Notes: generated by a model not told the origin, from the sequence alone. A DNA stretch of 64,000 nucleotides from Panagrolaimus kolymaensis (GCA_028622995.1 JAJQJQ010000014.1:1488001-1552000), one strand, 5' to 3'. Positions 48,003 to 60,451 are shown, counted from the stretch's first letter. Program-made: numbers and translations.

Positions 48003-48808
48003 ATGGATGTTCGTGCTTCAACAACTCTTCTTTGTATGGTCTTCTTTGGTTTTGTAGCTGGTGATGTTTATGCTATGAATGATCTAGCGATTACTCGAGC
48101 TCAACGTCTTGGTAGTCAACAATCAATCAAACCAGTATCTCCAACGACGACAACTTCAAATCCTATTGATGTCGAGAAAGAAGAATCAGATGTTGAGATG
48201 GTATGTTTATCACTTTTCTTATTTATTTATACCTTTGCTTGTGTTACTTATACCTATGTTTCAATTTGCTTCGTTTTCAGATTCGTCAATGTACTTGTGC
48301 TGAAACAGATGAATGCATTGGTCAAGCATACGCCAACAAGCTCTCTGGATGTCAAGCTTCCTGCAAGATTCATCTCAAGTTCTTTGGCCATGATACCGAC
48401 AATCTCCTCAACTGCTTCCAGAATGACAAGAACGACGCAAATCTTATGGGAACGTGCCTCAAAAAGAACATCAAAGATTTCTGCGCTGTTGGTTCATCTG
48501 AAGGTTCTCCTGTCTCCATCGAAAAGACCGATTACGACTTCCAACTCGATGATGCCAAGAAGATCAAAATCAAGGAACTCCCAGTCGTCGAAGCCTTCAA
48601 AGCATTCCACATGTGCGCTGGTCAATGCGTCAAGAAGGAAATCATGAAATGTTATGATGACAAACAGTGTGGTGTTACTGTCTCCTCCAAGAAGAACTTT
48701 GGTAACATTGCTGATTTCTGCCCTGAACTCAAGATCTCTGTCACCAATCAAAGTGTCAAAGCTCTTCCATGTTTGAACTCAAAACCCAAAGCTGCCAAGA
48801 TTCACTGA
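48003..48808 (+). CDS. Secreted cysteine-rich protein, CPG4-like (2 exons)
   Basis: Exons 48003-48200 and 48281-48808 join in phase 0 to give 241 residues. A signal peptide (MDVRASTTLLCMVFFGFVAG, cleavage near residue 24) is followed by a Ser/Thr-rich linker and a two-part cysteine-rich region: IRQCTCAETDECIGQAYANK, GCQASCKIHLKFF, LLNCFQND, FHMCAGQCVKKEIMKCYDD and later FCPELK. The spacing resembles the nematode chondroitin-proteoglycan-4 type domain, but I rate that as a moderate match only. Exon 2 uses C/G-ending codons (AAG, CTC, GTC, ATC) far more than its neighbours, which points to high expression. Confidence 0.6.
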
Positions 48809-49573
48809 TTGATTCCCCACTCTGTATCATACTAACCTTTTTGTTTATTGTACATTTTACTCTTTTTGTTTTTATTGTATGTATTACTTTGTATTGTACA
48901 TTGTTTGAATATTTTTACTCTTTGTTGTATGTATTCATTTGTTTTTTGATAGAATAAATTTGATTTTTGAACTGTTTGTGTTTTGACAAAAGAGTTTTTG
49001 AAGCAAGAAAGTTGGAGTTTTAACAGTTTTGAAGTTAGTCAATAGCTGCACATATCTAGTGAATTCGTTCATTCTAGGGATCCTATTACTACAACATTAT
49101 CGCAGCAATATGAAGGAGAAATGTATGACTAGAAAATAACTATTTTGATGCATAAATTGGAGGTTTTACGAGTATGCACAACCAAAGCATATCAGCAACC
49201 ATTTTTTTGTTTATTTGGAAGATGAAACTTTTTCTTTCGATGAGTCGTTTGTTTCATTTATCTTTGCTCGTTAGCTTGCTATGTCTCGACTAAAAATCAA
49301 CAACAAAGTTTGATGATAAAAGTTTCTTGTTTGCTTCCTTCTTTCCAATAATCCAGCGACTCTAAATTTTCTCTGATTCAACGAAACACATTCAATGGTT
49401 AATCCAAAAAAGCCTCAAACATAAATGGATTGTTTAATAACCCAATCTAATTAAAAACTCTTTACAATCAATATTAACCATGTACAGATTTACTTTTGGA
49501 TTATCTTTTTCATTGAGTTTGGAGTTCCCGGTTATTCTTTTTATTATCCATTCAACAAACAAACATTGCACTT
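48809..49573. other. Intergenic spacer, nothing recognised
   Basis: The segment holds an AATAAA signal near 48953 that probably ends the transcript of the preceding gene. No exon is supported in the rest. Confidence 0.45.
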
Positions 49574-49580
49574 TATAAAT
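49574..49580 (+). promoter_or_regulatory. TATA box
   Basis: TATAAAT followed by AAAAGG, 108 bp upstream of the ATG at 49688. Confidence 0.5.
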
Positions 49581-49687
49581 AAAAGGAACGAACATCCATC
49601 CATTCATTTTTTTACTTTTGTTGTTGGTGGAACATTTAGGAAAAGATTGGAGCTGCTTGTGCGGTTGTTATAAAAAGAAAAATAATA

Positions 49688-50143
49688 ATGTTCAAACATA
49701 TTTCAATTTGCTTTTTGATTATTGTTGTTGTTGCTTTAAGCATTGATACAATAAGAGCTGATTTAGAAAGTGGTGAGTCAAGAATTTTAATGGATGCTTA
49801 CTTTCACTTTTTGCTTCCTTCTTTCGACCTTTACGTTTTGAAACTTTTAATAAAGAAAACTAAAGCCACAAATAAAAAGTTTGTTTTTTGTGTTTCAGAT
49901 TTTCGGGATAAACGAAATGCAGAGAATGATGCGGAAGTTTCAGCAATCTTAGGTGAATCCATGCCAAATTTTGGTGGAATTGAAATTCAAGAAAAATCAC
50001 TTGATAGTAGTAAACCAGTATCAATGGGACAAAAGAGAATTCAAATTAGAAGTGTTGAACTTCTTAATCTTGGAGAAGATTTGGAATTGGAAGATTTTCT
50101 TTCATCCACTATGGCTCCACCAGATTTCCCACTAAATGTTTAA
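49688..50143 (+). CDS. Small secreted protein with dibasic sites, possible propeptide (2 exons)
   Basis: Exons 49688-49772 and 49899-50143 join in phase 1 to give 109 residues. Residues 1-24 form a signal peptide (MFKHISICFLIIVVVALSI onwards, to IRA). The remainder contains two Lys-Arg sites, in FRDKRNAEND and SMGQKRIQIRS, that would fit processing by a proprotein convertase. It ends in an acidic stretch (LGEDLELEDFLSS) and PPDFPLNV. No cysteine is in the mature part. A neuropeptide-like or pro-domain role is possible but unproven, since the released pieces show no amidation Gly or repeated motif. Confidence 0.6.
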   Translation: MFKHISICFLIIVVVALSIDTIRADLESGESRILMDAYFHFLLPSFDLYVLKLLIKKTKATNKKFVFCVSDFRDKRNAENDAEVSAILGESMPNFGGIEIQEKSLDSSKPVSMGQKRIQIRSVELLNLGEDLELEDFLSSTMAPPDFPLNV

Positions 50144-50371
50144 CCATTTTGTTTTCAACAACCTATTTGTCTTTGTTGTTATTTTTTAATAAAGTGAAAA
50201 TGACGATACACAATAAACGAGTTTTTTTAAACCCACCAATAAAATGGAAGGAAGTGGAATGGAGGCAGCAACAGCAACAGCTGCATGCATGGGTCATTGC
50301 GACACTTTTTTTGTGATATTTCTTTCTCATTTTTTTTCTTCATCACCAAATATTCGTCGTATGCTTTTGTT

Positions 50372-50443
50372 GGGGATATAGCTCAGGGGTAGAGCGCCCC
50401 CTTAGCGTGGGGGAGGTCTGGGGTTCAATTCCCTATATCTCCA
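50372..50443 (+). tRNA. tRNA-Ala(AGC)
   Basis: A full 72-nt cloverleaf without the CCA end. The acceptor stem GGGGATA pairs with TATCTCC (one G-U), the D stem is GCTC/GAGC, and the anticodon stem CCCCC/GGGGG encloses the loop TTAGCGT with anticodon AGC. The variable loop is AGGTC and the T stem TGGGG pairs with CCCTA around TTCAATT. No intron. Confidence 0.95.
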
Positions 50444-50770
50444 TAACAACATTTTTTCCAATTTTTTATTTTACATTAAACTTCAAAAAGGTGTTTTTGG
50501 TAGCAAAAAAAATATCATAGCAACAACAACAACCTTTTTTCCTTCCATTTTTTTGAAGCAGAAAAAAAGACACGCTCAAAATTTCTTGCAAAATGGACAC
50601 AAGCGTTTTCGCGCGCCCAAAACTTTTTCAAACACAAAAATTTCGAAACAAAAAACTTTCAATCAACTTTCTTACAAATTCTTTGCTTTCTTCTTTTTTT
50701 AGCTTCAAAAAATATTTGCAACATTTTTCAACAACAACAAGAAAGGAATAAGAAAGAAGAAATTGTAACC

Positions 50771-53160
50771 ATGAGTAAACGTCCTGCATCATCAACCACA
50801 AGAGGTCGTGGACGAGGAAGAGGTCGTGGTGCTTCAACATCAATTTCAATTACTGCGCCTGCAAAGCGTCCAAAGAAGCTGCCTCAACAAGAATGTGTTC
50901 TTTTTCTCATCGATGCTGGAACAAATTCATCTTTAATGGAATCAAATGGAAAATCTGCATTTGATAGTTCTCGTCATATTACTGATTGGATTTTGAGTCG
51001 AAAGGTTGATTAATTACTTTGTTTATTTCATGCTTTGTTAATGTCTCTTACTTTTTAGATCTTTGCTGAATCGACGACTTTACTCAATGTTGGTCATTTT
51101 CCACCACAATCAACTACGCTTCATTCTGATCAATTTGCTATACCAACAGTTGATATGCTCAAATGGATTTATGAAATCAAGCAATCGAAAGATGAGGATG
51201 GTGATGGTACGTGAAACTTACATATTCTTTCATTTGTATTTGTTACTTGCTTACATAAGTGGAAAGCTATCATCTTTGCTTTGCTCTGTAAAACTTATGC
51301 AAGCTAGTTATAATAGTCCTTTTTTCGGTGCTCATGTTTGTCGAACACTTTTGTTACCATTAACAGTTTCTTTACACTAATATTTTTGTTTTTCAGTTAT
51401 CAAAGCCATTAAAGAATCCATTGATTTCATCAAACAAGCAAAATCTGGAGTTTATAATAATATTGTTACAATTGTTATTCTGAGCAACTTCCGTGGCCGA
51501 ATTGGAAACTTTTCAAAGAACGAACTCAAAGAACTCTGTGATGGACTTCAAGAAGAAGAAATTGGTATTATGTTTATGTACGTTTTTGTTATTTGAAGGT
51601 TTTCCTTCTTATCGTCAATGTTTTAGTGGCGATAACAACTTCCCTGGAAAATCTGATGCTCCAAAAGAAACTCATGATGCTTTAGAATATGTCAAACAAC
51701 ATTGTGAAACTACATCGCAATTATTCGAGTGTGTTATTTTTGTTGTTTTCCACTGCTCTAACTCATTCGTTTTGATGTTTCAGAAATTCTCTCAACAAAG
51801 TATCTTTCTTCGCTCAAAAGCCGAAAGCTCTTCGTGGTATGCCATTCTCTCTTGAACTCAGCAAAGATTTCAAGATCGAGCTTCAACTGTTTATGAAAAT
51901 AACTGAAGAAAAGCTAGCTATCAAGTTTCAAAAAGTTACTGCTGATAAAGAAGGAGTATGCTTTTTTAACCGCTTTCATTATTTCTTCATCCAGTAATAC
52001 TTTACAGATTGCCTCAATTCGAGAATTTGAAGAAGTTAAAGATGAAATGAAGGCTGAACTTGATGAAACTGAGGCTCAACTTGATGATGATGATGAAGCT
52101 CAAGAGAAGCTTACTAAAGGAGATCTCATCAAAGGATATCATTATGGTTCAACGATTATTCCATGGGATGATGCTGCGAAAGATGAAGCTGCTGTAGAAA
52201 AAGAAGGAAAATGTTTGAAATTGATCCAATTTACAAAGAAGCACAATGTACGTTTATATTGATTGCTTTTCTATGCTTTTAACTTTGTTCTTCTGCGATG
52301 CATGCTATGCTTTTCTTATTTTCTGTACTACCTTGTTAGTTCTTAGAACAAAAGGTTTTACTTAAGCTTATTGTTGTGAGAGTATATATGGATTACTAAA
52401 CGATGGTTCATTTTTAGATGCTTCCACAATTTCTGCTCTGTCAATGTCGTTACTTTCTTCCATCAACTAAATCTGACGTGCGTTTTTGATTTCTGTTTCT
52501 TTCACTTGCTTACTTACTGATTCTTCACTTTTTTAGTCAGCTTCCCAATCTCTTGGTGCTCTTGTTCAAGGAATGTTAAATATTGATGTTGTTGCTATTG
52601 TTCGATATGCTTATAGCATGGTTGCTCATCCACGTTTAGCTGTATTGGTTCCAAAGATTTCTAAAACTGGTTGTCCTGTTCTTCAACATTTTACACTTCC
52701 ATTCAACGAGGATGTTCGTGGCTTTGATTTTCCTTCATTGGATGTTTTTGCTGAAGAACCTAGCGACTTTCAAATGGATGTGATGGATCAATATATTGAT
52801 AATTTAACGCTTGTGGATACTGTCAAAGGTGAAGATGGTAAAGAAAAAGAAATAGAACAATGCCGCATCAAAGAAATACGTAATCCTAGCAATCAAGCTA
52901 CTCTCATGTCTGTCAAACGAAAGGCTCTGAATTTACCAACTGAACTCAGCGAAGATGAAACCAAGGCTTTACTTGAAATGATGTCAGCTCCTGCAGAAGT
53001 TCTTGAGAAAAGCCAAAAAGTTTTTAAAGCTATGGCGAAATCATTCGATCTCGTTTATGTTGATCCAAAGCAAACTGAAGATGCTGGAATTAATGGAATG
53101 TCACTGAATGAAATCAAAGGTGGTGGCAAAATCGAGAAATGGGAGGATATGGAAGTTTAA
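50771..53160 (+). CDS. cku-80: Ku80-type DNA end-binding protein (8 exons)
   Basis: Ku80 pairs with Ku70 to ring DNA ends in non-homologous end joining and at telomeres. Exons 50771-51004, 51059-51206, 51397-51577, 51627-51728, 51784-51955, 52008-52247, 52418-52477 and 52537-53160 fit in phases 0, 1, 2, 2, 0, 0 and 0 and give 586 residues. After a basic GRGRGRGRG tail comes a vWA-like domain (CVLFLIDAGTNSSLMESNGK, then VTIVILSNFRGRIGNF). The Ku core includes LTKGDLIKGYHYGSTIIPWD, EGKCLKLIQF and MVAHPRLAVLVPKISKTG. The C-terminal DNA-PKcs-binding arm of vertebrate Ku80 is absent, as expected in nematodes, which lack DNA-PKcs. Arg/Gly repeats at the N-terminus are unusual. The family is firm; the symbol follows C. 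elegans. Confidence 0.9.
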
Positions 53161-54807
53161 TATTTTTCATTTATTTATCTTGTTTGTTTGAATTGTAATT
53201 TTATTGTGATTTGTTGCTATTAATAAATTTTTGTGTTGCTATGTATTTGTTTGAATGATGTTTGACTTTTGTTGTTTTGTTAAAAGGATTTTTACCTTTT
53301 CAAATATATCTGCAAATTATGTGATGATTGAATGACTTTGGACGTTAGCTTATTGATACCAAACTTTTTTTCTGTTTGTTTTCATTTCACAGCATTGATT
53401 ATTAGCATGTTGGATTTCAAAAGACATTGTTATTCAAATTCAGCAGTATGGTTTGTTTTTGCAGTGTCAGATATGTATCGTTAAGGTTGTTTGCCTGTCA
53501 AATTTATGAATCCAACACCATTGTTAGGCGGATCAGTAGGAGGAGTTTCCTCCTGTAGCGATATAACTTTGTGTATTGGTTGCTTTTCGGAGGATGGTTT
53601 GATATTTTGTTGCTTTTTCTTGGTATGCAAGGTGGAGAGTATGTTGCAGCAGTATACCGCACGCTGTTATTGATAAGTTAATGTGGTTTATTTGCTTTGT
53701 TTTTTTGCTGATACTAATATGAGTGGATGTACTTACTTATTCGATGAGTAATAAAGTGAATGGCTGCATGGAATTCAGCAGCAAGTATGCAAGGAGAATA
53801 TGTTGCAGCAGTATACGTTGTTGTTGCGATATGTTAGTTTTTTGCTTTGGTTTGCGGGTACTAATATAACAATGAAAGTTGCTTATAGCTTACTTAAATA
53901 TTAGACGAGTGAGCTATAAAGTAAGTGTCGGCATGGAGTGTGGTAGCAGTTCGCCGATTTCATTAATGTGTTGAGGTTTAAGGAGGGCTCGAATAGGAAA
54001 AGATAATATAAAGTAAAGTTTCGAGTAAGTAACTTATGACAGGTCTCCTATGCAGTTATGTATCGGTTTGTTCAAAAATGATGATACTTTAGTCATCGTG
54101 GAGGTTACAGTTCCCGTTGAATCCAACGACACATTATGGGTTTACTTATTTGTACATATGAAAATTTCTGTTTGTTATTTTCTTTGTGAATAACCCTTTA
54201 TCTTTAGTGATTGTAACCAATATTGCTATTGTTATTTACAAAAACTTTTTCATTGAAACAAAGTGTAGCTTTAAAAATTTTTGTTTCACGTTTTTTTCTG
54301 TTTGTTTTTTGGTCTTTCGCCACGCCACGCACATTTACTTTGTTGTTGTTGTTTCTTTAGCAACTAACAAACAAAAAAAATGGAAATGTTGGAAGCATTC
54401 TTTTTTTTCTCGCCTCTATTTTTTTTAAAGACAGCCATAAGCTTTTCTTTTTTTTTTTTTTGCAAGTCAACAAAAAACTCTTTAAAAAAAACATTCTCGA
54501 AAATAGCAAAACAACATTGGACCCTTAAAAAAATGAAAACAACAACTAGCTTTAAAATAAAAATTTTTTATGTGTCTGTTAAAAAGTGTGTTTTTTTGCC
54601 GAGGATGAAAGCTAAAAAAATAAAGACTTTTTGCTTGTTTTTTTTTCTTTCTTTTTTCAATGAAAGCTTTATTACTCCGATTATTGTGGTGAATATTTGT
54701 CTATTTTCTGATTTGATTTTTTTACATTTTCTCGCGGTTTACTCTATCTATCTTTTTTTTGACTTTGATTAAAATTTTTGCATATTATTTTTTAAGCAAC
54801 CACAAAA
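53161..54807. other. Intergenic with a diverged tandem duplication
   Basis: Contains the repeat at 53621-53950 listed separately, then poly-T-rich sequence upstream of the isomerase gene. The short open frames at about 53491, 54186 and 54380 show no domain and low complexity. A TTTTTTAAG site at about 54790 could be a trans-splice acceptor for the next gene. Confidence 0.45.
53621..53950. repeat. Two diverged tandem copies, period about 163 bp
   Basis: GTATGCAAGG, GAGTATGTTGCAGCAGTATA, TTTTTTGCTG, GATACTAATAT, GAGT and GGCATGGA-type words recur in the same order at 53623 and 53786. The copies are clearly related but differ by substitutions and small gaps. No protein is encoded. Confidence 0.7.
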
Positions 54808-56556
54808 ATGAGGGTTGTTGCAAACATTTCTACTATGTTCACCGATGTTCCATTACTTCAAAGATATGAAAAAGCTGCAAAGCTTGGATTTAAATTAATT
54901 GAACTTCCATTTCCTTATTCCATTGCCGCGAATGAATTAAAATCTATGGCAGATAAATTTAATCTTAAACATGTTTTAATTAATGCACCTTGTGGAAATT
55001 TTGAAATGGGTGAACGTGGAATTGCTGCATCTAAAAAGCATTCAAAAGAATTTGAAAAATCCCTTACCACTGCGATACAATATGCAAAAACTTTAGAATG
55101 TTCTAAAATTCATATAATGGCTGGAATATTTGCAAGGGATGATGAAGCTGTGAATGTTTATAAAATGAATATTGCTTTTGCCACTGAACTTTTAGAACGG
55201 GTAAGTCTAGGAGGCTTAATTTTTGTAATTATTTGGCTTTTTTGAATTTTTTCCAGCGAGTTTTTTTTTGAATTTTTGGTAATAAAAAAAACGAAGAGTT
55301 TTTCTTTTCTTTTTTGAGCACAATTTATTCCAGCGTCATGCGTTTATCCTTTTTTTAATTTTTTCTAAATTGATGTGAATATTTTCTGCGATTGTTAGGT
55401 TTTAATTAATTTTATTCAACTTCTTTGCGAATCGAAAGTTTATTTTTCTAACATTTTAAAAATATTTTTTTTTGCCATCGATCTTTTTATTATTACACTA
55501 TTATTGCCTAAAAATTAGTTGTTTTAAATAAGAAAGTAAAACAGAAACAAACAAAAAAAAGTTAATAAAATATATTCAAAAATCAGAAAAACTACGTTTT
55601 TTTGCAAAAAATTTTCAAATAACTTTTTCCATCGAAAAAAAAATAGCTTCTTTTCTTTTTTCTATGAAAAACATTTTATTTTCTTGTCTTTTAAATAATA
55701 CGCAGTTGTAATAATTTTTGGATTTGTATGTCGCTTTTTTTTCTTGCTTTTTTTTACAAAAATAAAACCAAAGATTTGGATTTCCCCGAAAGAAAAGAAG
55801 CTTTTTGTCGTCTAGCATTGATTGATTTTTTTATTTTAACATTTTACTTTTTTTTTTGTAGGAATCAATTGAATTATTAATTGAACCCATTAATTCTTAT
55901 ACGATTCCTGGATATTTTCTATCATCCATTCCTCAAGCATTGACGGCATTGGAAGGAACCTCAAATAATGCTAAAATGTTATTTGATATTTTTCACATTC
56001 AACAAATTCATGGACAAATTTCACAATTTTTAAAAACATATGTTGATCGAATTGGTTAGTTTTGTTTGGGATTTTGTAAACTTTCAAAACTTAAAAAGCG
56101 TTTATTCAAATTTTTGTTGTTAGACTTTCAGTAACGATTTTAGTTGATTTTTCATGGAATTTTTAAAACTGAAAATTATTATTTTTGATGAAATTTTTTT
56201 ACTAAATTTTAACAAACATATTTATTTTATGATATAAATTTAACTTTCGTGGCGAGATCCTAGTTATAAAAAATTCTTTAGTCCGCAAAAAAAATATTCG
56301 ATAAATTACATTTATTTTCAAATCATTTTTATAATAATTTTTTATATATAAAACCTTTGTTTTTTAAGGCCACATTCAAGTTGCTCAAGTTCCCGATAGA
56401 CATGAACCCGATACAAATGGAGAATTAAACTTTCGATATATTTTTGAATTCATGAAAGGAATCAATAATAATTGGACCATTGGTTGCGAATATTATAATT
56501 TAACTGATGATGAACGAACTGTTCAATGGGTAAAAGAATTTGGATTGGATTTTTAA
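54808..56556 (+). CDS. hyi: Hydroxypyruvate isomerase (3 exons)
   Basis: This enzyme interconverts hydroxypyruvate and tartronate semialdehyde. It is a TIM barrel of the xylose isomerase-like superfamily. Exons 54808-55200, 55862-56054 and 56369-56556 join in phases 0 and 1 to give 257 residues, the normal family length. Diagnostic motifs are all present: VANISTMFTDVPLLQRYEKA, FKLIELPFPY, NAPCGNFEMGERGIA, KIHIMAG, ELLIEPINSYTIPGYFLSS, MLFDIFHIQQIHG, HIQVAQVPDRHEPDTNGELN and TIGCEYY. The Glu and His residues of the metal and catalytic site (IEPIN, DIFH, PDRHE, GCEY) are intact. Intron 1 is about 660 bp. Confidence 0.93.
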
Positions 56557-56786
56557 TTCCATTTATTATTTTTATTTTTGTGTTAAAAATTTTTTCCATT
56601 CGATTTTTTTCTTTGAGACTTTTTTACAATATGATTCCATGATTTCTATTTGTTGCTGAAAGCCATAATTTTTTATGTAGCCTTTGAAATAGATTTTTCA
56701 ATAATTTTTTATTTTTTTTTCAAATAATTTTTTAAATAACAAAAACAATAATAATTTATTTTTTATTTTACACTACATATTTTGAT

Positions 56787-57922
56787 TTATCCCGCTAATT
56801 TAATAACAATTTCATCTTCACTTTCATTATCGCTATCAAAATCATCGGATATTTGAAATTCATCAAATGTATTTAATGGTTTATATACGGCATTATGATT
56901 TCCTTGAGATGATAATGCTGAATCGCTATTTTTTACACTCCTTCTGAAAAATGATTTTGTCGTTATATAAAAATTTAAATAGTTTTGCAATAAAATTTTT
57001 GTTATTTAATAAAAAAAATTGAAAAAGCAAATTTAAAAAATAGCGCAGGAAAGCTTCAATTTTGAGAGAGAAAAAAAAGTTATATTAGTTTATCAAATAT
57101 TGAAGCTTGATTAGGTTGCATCAGGTTTTTTGATTTGCGACTCCATAAAAAAAAATTTTGTTTTGCATTTAAAATCAAAAGAAGCACATTATTAATTTCA
57201 AAAAAGGTCGACCGATAGTTTTTTTCAAACAATTTTTCATGATTGCTATTAATTAAACAAAGAAGCAAAGAGCGTTTTTTTATTATTATCATCAATGACT
57301 TTTTTAAAAATCAAAAATTCATTTTTGATTCATTTTTTGTTTGATATTTAAAAATAAAAATGTTTTAGGCAATGCTTTATAAAAATGGCAATGATTGATT
57401 TTGTTGTTGTGAATTTCATAACAAATTCTCTAACCGTTCGAACGTTTTAAAAAAAGCCAAAAAAGTTTTTCATTTTTGATTAAGGGAAAAAAAAACACGT
57501 TTATATCTATTCAAAACAATAAAGTTTGTTTGATTTTGAAAGTTGTTTAGCGAAAAGAGTTTTTAGGAAGTTTGTCAATCAGAAATAAAAATTACTGTTT
57601 GGCCAGAATTTACGGGATCAATGTTTACAAAAAGTTTCTAATTAAGAAAATTCCAAAAATAATATTTTCCTTTAAAAAATACTAACCTAAATTTAATTAA
57701 TAACCATATAGCAATAATTATACCAATCATCATTAATACAAACATCATTCTCATGAATGCCCATTGATCGGAATTTAAATCATCCAAATGACTTAATGGA
57801 GATTTTTTATGATTTGGCAAAGTTAAATTATGTGGAGCATGAGTATGAGCCAACACCGAGAAATCATTTGATAACGATGAAGCAGCATTATAATTTTCTC
57901 CAAGCAATATTGGCGGTGGCAT
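56787..57922 (-). CDS. Small single-pass membrane protein, unrecognised (2 exons)
   Basis: Exons 57922-57687 and 56943-56787 join in phase 2 to give 130 residues. There is no signal peptide. A single transmembrane segment lies near residues 58-77 (MMFVLMMIGIIIAIWLLI) followed by basic KFRRSVK. The cytoplasmic part has YKPLNTFDEF and an acidic end (SDDFDSDNESEDEIV). The layout of one helix, a Tyr-x-x-Leu-type motif and an acidic tail is faintly like FAM174 proteins, but I would not assign it. The gene lies tail to tail with the isomerase gene, 230 bp away. Confidence 0.6.
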
Positions 57923-58943
57923 TTTAAGAAAAATATTTAATCAATAAAAGTTTAATTTAAATAAACAACGAATAAAGTTTATTGAGAATTTTAGGTTTTT
58001 GAAAAATAATTTTGAAGTGTGCAAAACTTTATGAATATATAAAAATAAAATAATGATAGTAATTTTGAAACTTTTCCGAAGAAAAATTAAATCATTGATT
58101 AAAATATTATAAAATTTAATCGTCTGCTTCTTCAGTCAGCGTTTTGAAAAAATCGATCAATCGGCTGCTCCTTGCTTTTTTTTTTTTAAATTATTTACAC
58201 AACAACCACATGGAAGAAAAAATCAAAATCAAGAAAACTTTCTTTCCAGTTTTTCCTTTCGCTTTTTTTTTCTCACTTTTCCAGCTTTCCTTTTTTCTCG
58301 ACTAATAAAACTACGTCAGCAAAAACAAGAAAAATATAATTTTTTGATAAAATCCAAAAACAGAAGAAAAAAAAGGAGAAAACTTTAATGAAAAACAAAA
58401 CAAAAAGCTGCGTGGAAGGAATATATATAAAAATAATTTTTTTTCTTTGCTAGCCTTTATTTTTTTTTTTCTTGTTGGCGATGGTGTGTGGTTGTTTGTG
58501 GTTCTCGAACTGACTAACAAAAAAAATATATAAAAACATTTAAAAAATTGGAGAAAAGAAAAAAAAATGAGCAGCATTTCAGCGAACAGACAGTGCACAT
58601 ACAAACAACTATTTTATTTCGACACACACACATACATACATCGATTCATAGATATATTTGTTCTCATCCATCCATCCTTTTTTTTTCTTCACCTTTTTGG
58701 TTGCTTGAAATCTAAGTTTTTGAAAAGATAAAAAATCGCAAAGAAAAATTTATATAAAAAAAGAGAATACATAATAAAATTGAATGAAAAAAATTTCTCT
58801 TTTAACTCAAATCAAACTACAAAAGTTGTTATTTTAGTTGGATTTTTTTATAGCAAAAAATATATAAAAAAATGAAACAACTTTTTTTAGAAAAATTTTA
58901 TTAATAAATCTTTAAGATAAAAAAATGTGATTGTTTTTGTTCA
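57923..58943. other. Intergenic, nothing recognised
   Basis: AT-rich with a CACACACATACATACAT run near 58621-58640. No gene is supported. Confidence 0.45.
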
Positions 58944-59161
58944 TTATTGCTCGATGGGTTTTCTATGGCTCGGTTTAGGAGTTGATGGACCATGAAGGGG
59001 TAAATGAATTTCGGGTGGAATCATGTGACTTGAAACAAACATCTAAAACCCAGGAGTTTTTTCGTGATATTTATTTTGTAACAAATCTTTCTGAAACTTA
59101 CAGTAGGCAATAAAATAAGAAACACAAGAAAAATAATTAAATTCCATAATTTGAAAAGCAT
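58944..59161 (-). CDS. 52-residue secreted peptide (2 exons)
   Basis: Exons 59161-59102 and 59042-58944 join in phase 0 with a GTAAGT donor and a TTTTAG acceptor. The product starts with a signal-like segment (MLFKLWNLIIFLVFLILL) and has a short polar mature part rich in Pro and His (MIPPEIHLPLHGPSTPKPSH, then RKPIEQ). The minimal size and tidy splice sites argue for a real gene, but there is no homology I recognise. The exon 2 ATG could also start a cytosolic 32-residue peptide, which is less likely. Confidence 0.5.
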
Positions 59162-60451
59162 TTTTAAATAAAAAACTTTTTAATTTCTTTTACACCAAAA
59201 AACTATCAACAAAAAAATAGTCGGCTGACGACTGGGAGAGGTTGTATTTTTTTTAAACGTGCTGAAATGAAAGTCGCTGTGTTGACGAAAAATTATTAAA
59301 TAAAGAAATATGTGTTTTCTTTTTATAAAATTCCATTTCATTTTTTATGAAAACATTAGAAAAAAAGTTTGGTTGAAAATCAATTTTAATAAAATTATTT
59401 TTATGATTATGATGATGAAAAAAAATATTATTGGATGAAATTAATAAACCCGACGATAAATAGAAAGCTAGTACCGCGACGACAAATAATAATTACATGA
59501 AATATTTAAAAAAAAAATTAAAAACAAATCTTTTACGGAGTGGTTTTAAAATTTTTAATAAGCGCGTTTCCATACAGAATCGTGAACTTCTTAACTTACT
59601 CCTCAATTAGGTATGTACATGCTCCGAATTCAGAAAATACATATTTATTTTTATTTGTCGCTTTTTTTAATAATAAGCACCTATGTTGTTGTATTATTGT
59701 TCATAATTTAAAAAAGCATTACTAAAAAATGGGTGGTTATCTTATGTAAAAAGTTTTAAAAGTTTTTTCTATGAAAATTATTTGAAAGAAATCTTTAGTT
59801 GCTCATTTTTTAAAAAAAAGTTGAAAATGAATGATACATTTGTTTGTAAGTATATCGTAAAAACGTAATGAATATTGATGAATTTGGTACTTTTTTACTT
59901 TATCCCCCTTTTTAACATAAACTTTTTTTTTAGTTTTTTGAGAACTTCATTTTCTTTTTTTCGAAATGGAATCCATGTTTTTTGACTTTGTGGGAAACAT
60001 TTGAGTATGCAGGATATCGAGAAGCTATGATAGATGGAATAAAATATTTTTATTTTGTGATTCACCATCCTCGAAAAGTTTATGTTAAATGCAAATCATA
60101 TTTGATTCAAACCAAAGTATCACCCATATCAGTTACAAAATAATTAAAAGGCACCATCCATTTATTTTGTTATTGACTTTTATCTAATTTTTCATAATCG
60201 TTAATCGCGTAGCAATTTATTTTCATCTTCTTTGCTTGATATTTTATAAACAATTGATTGACTCTGCTAGTTAGTTACTCAATGTATAATTGTTTACAAA
60301 AAAGTTTATTTTCATATCAAAAGTTATTTTTTAAAGTCAATCAAAAAGTAATAAAAGAAAAAATGAGAGAAAAAAAATCCCTCAAGACTCAAAGTAAGTA
60401 ACAATCGGATTCGCATAATTAAATCTTTTTTTCTGACAGAAATGATAATTA
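59162..60451. other. Intergenic, nothing recognised
   Basis: AT-rich sequence with short unsupported open frames. No repeat or RNA gene is visible. Confidence 0.45.
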
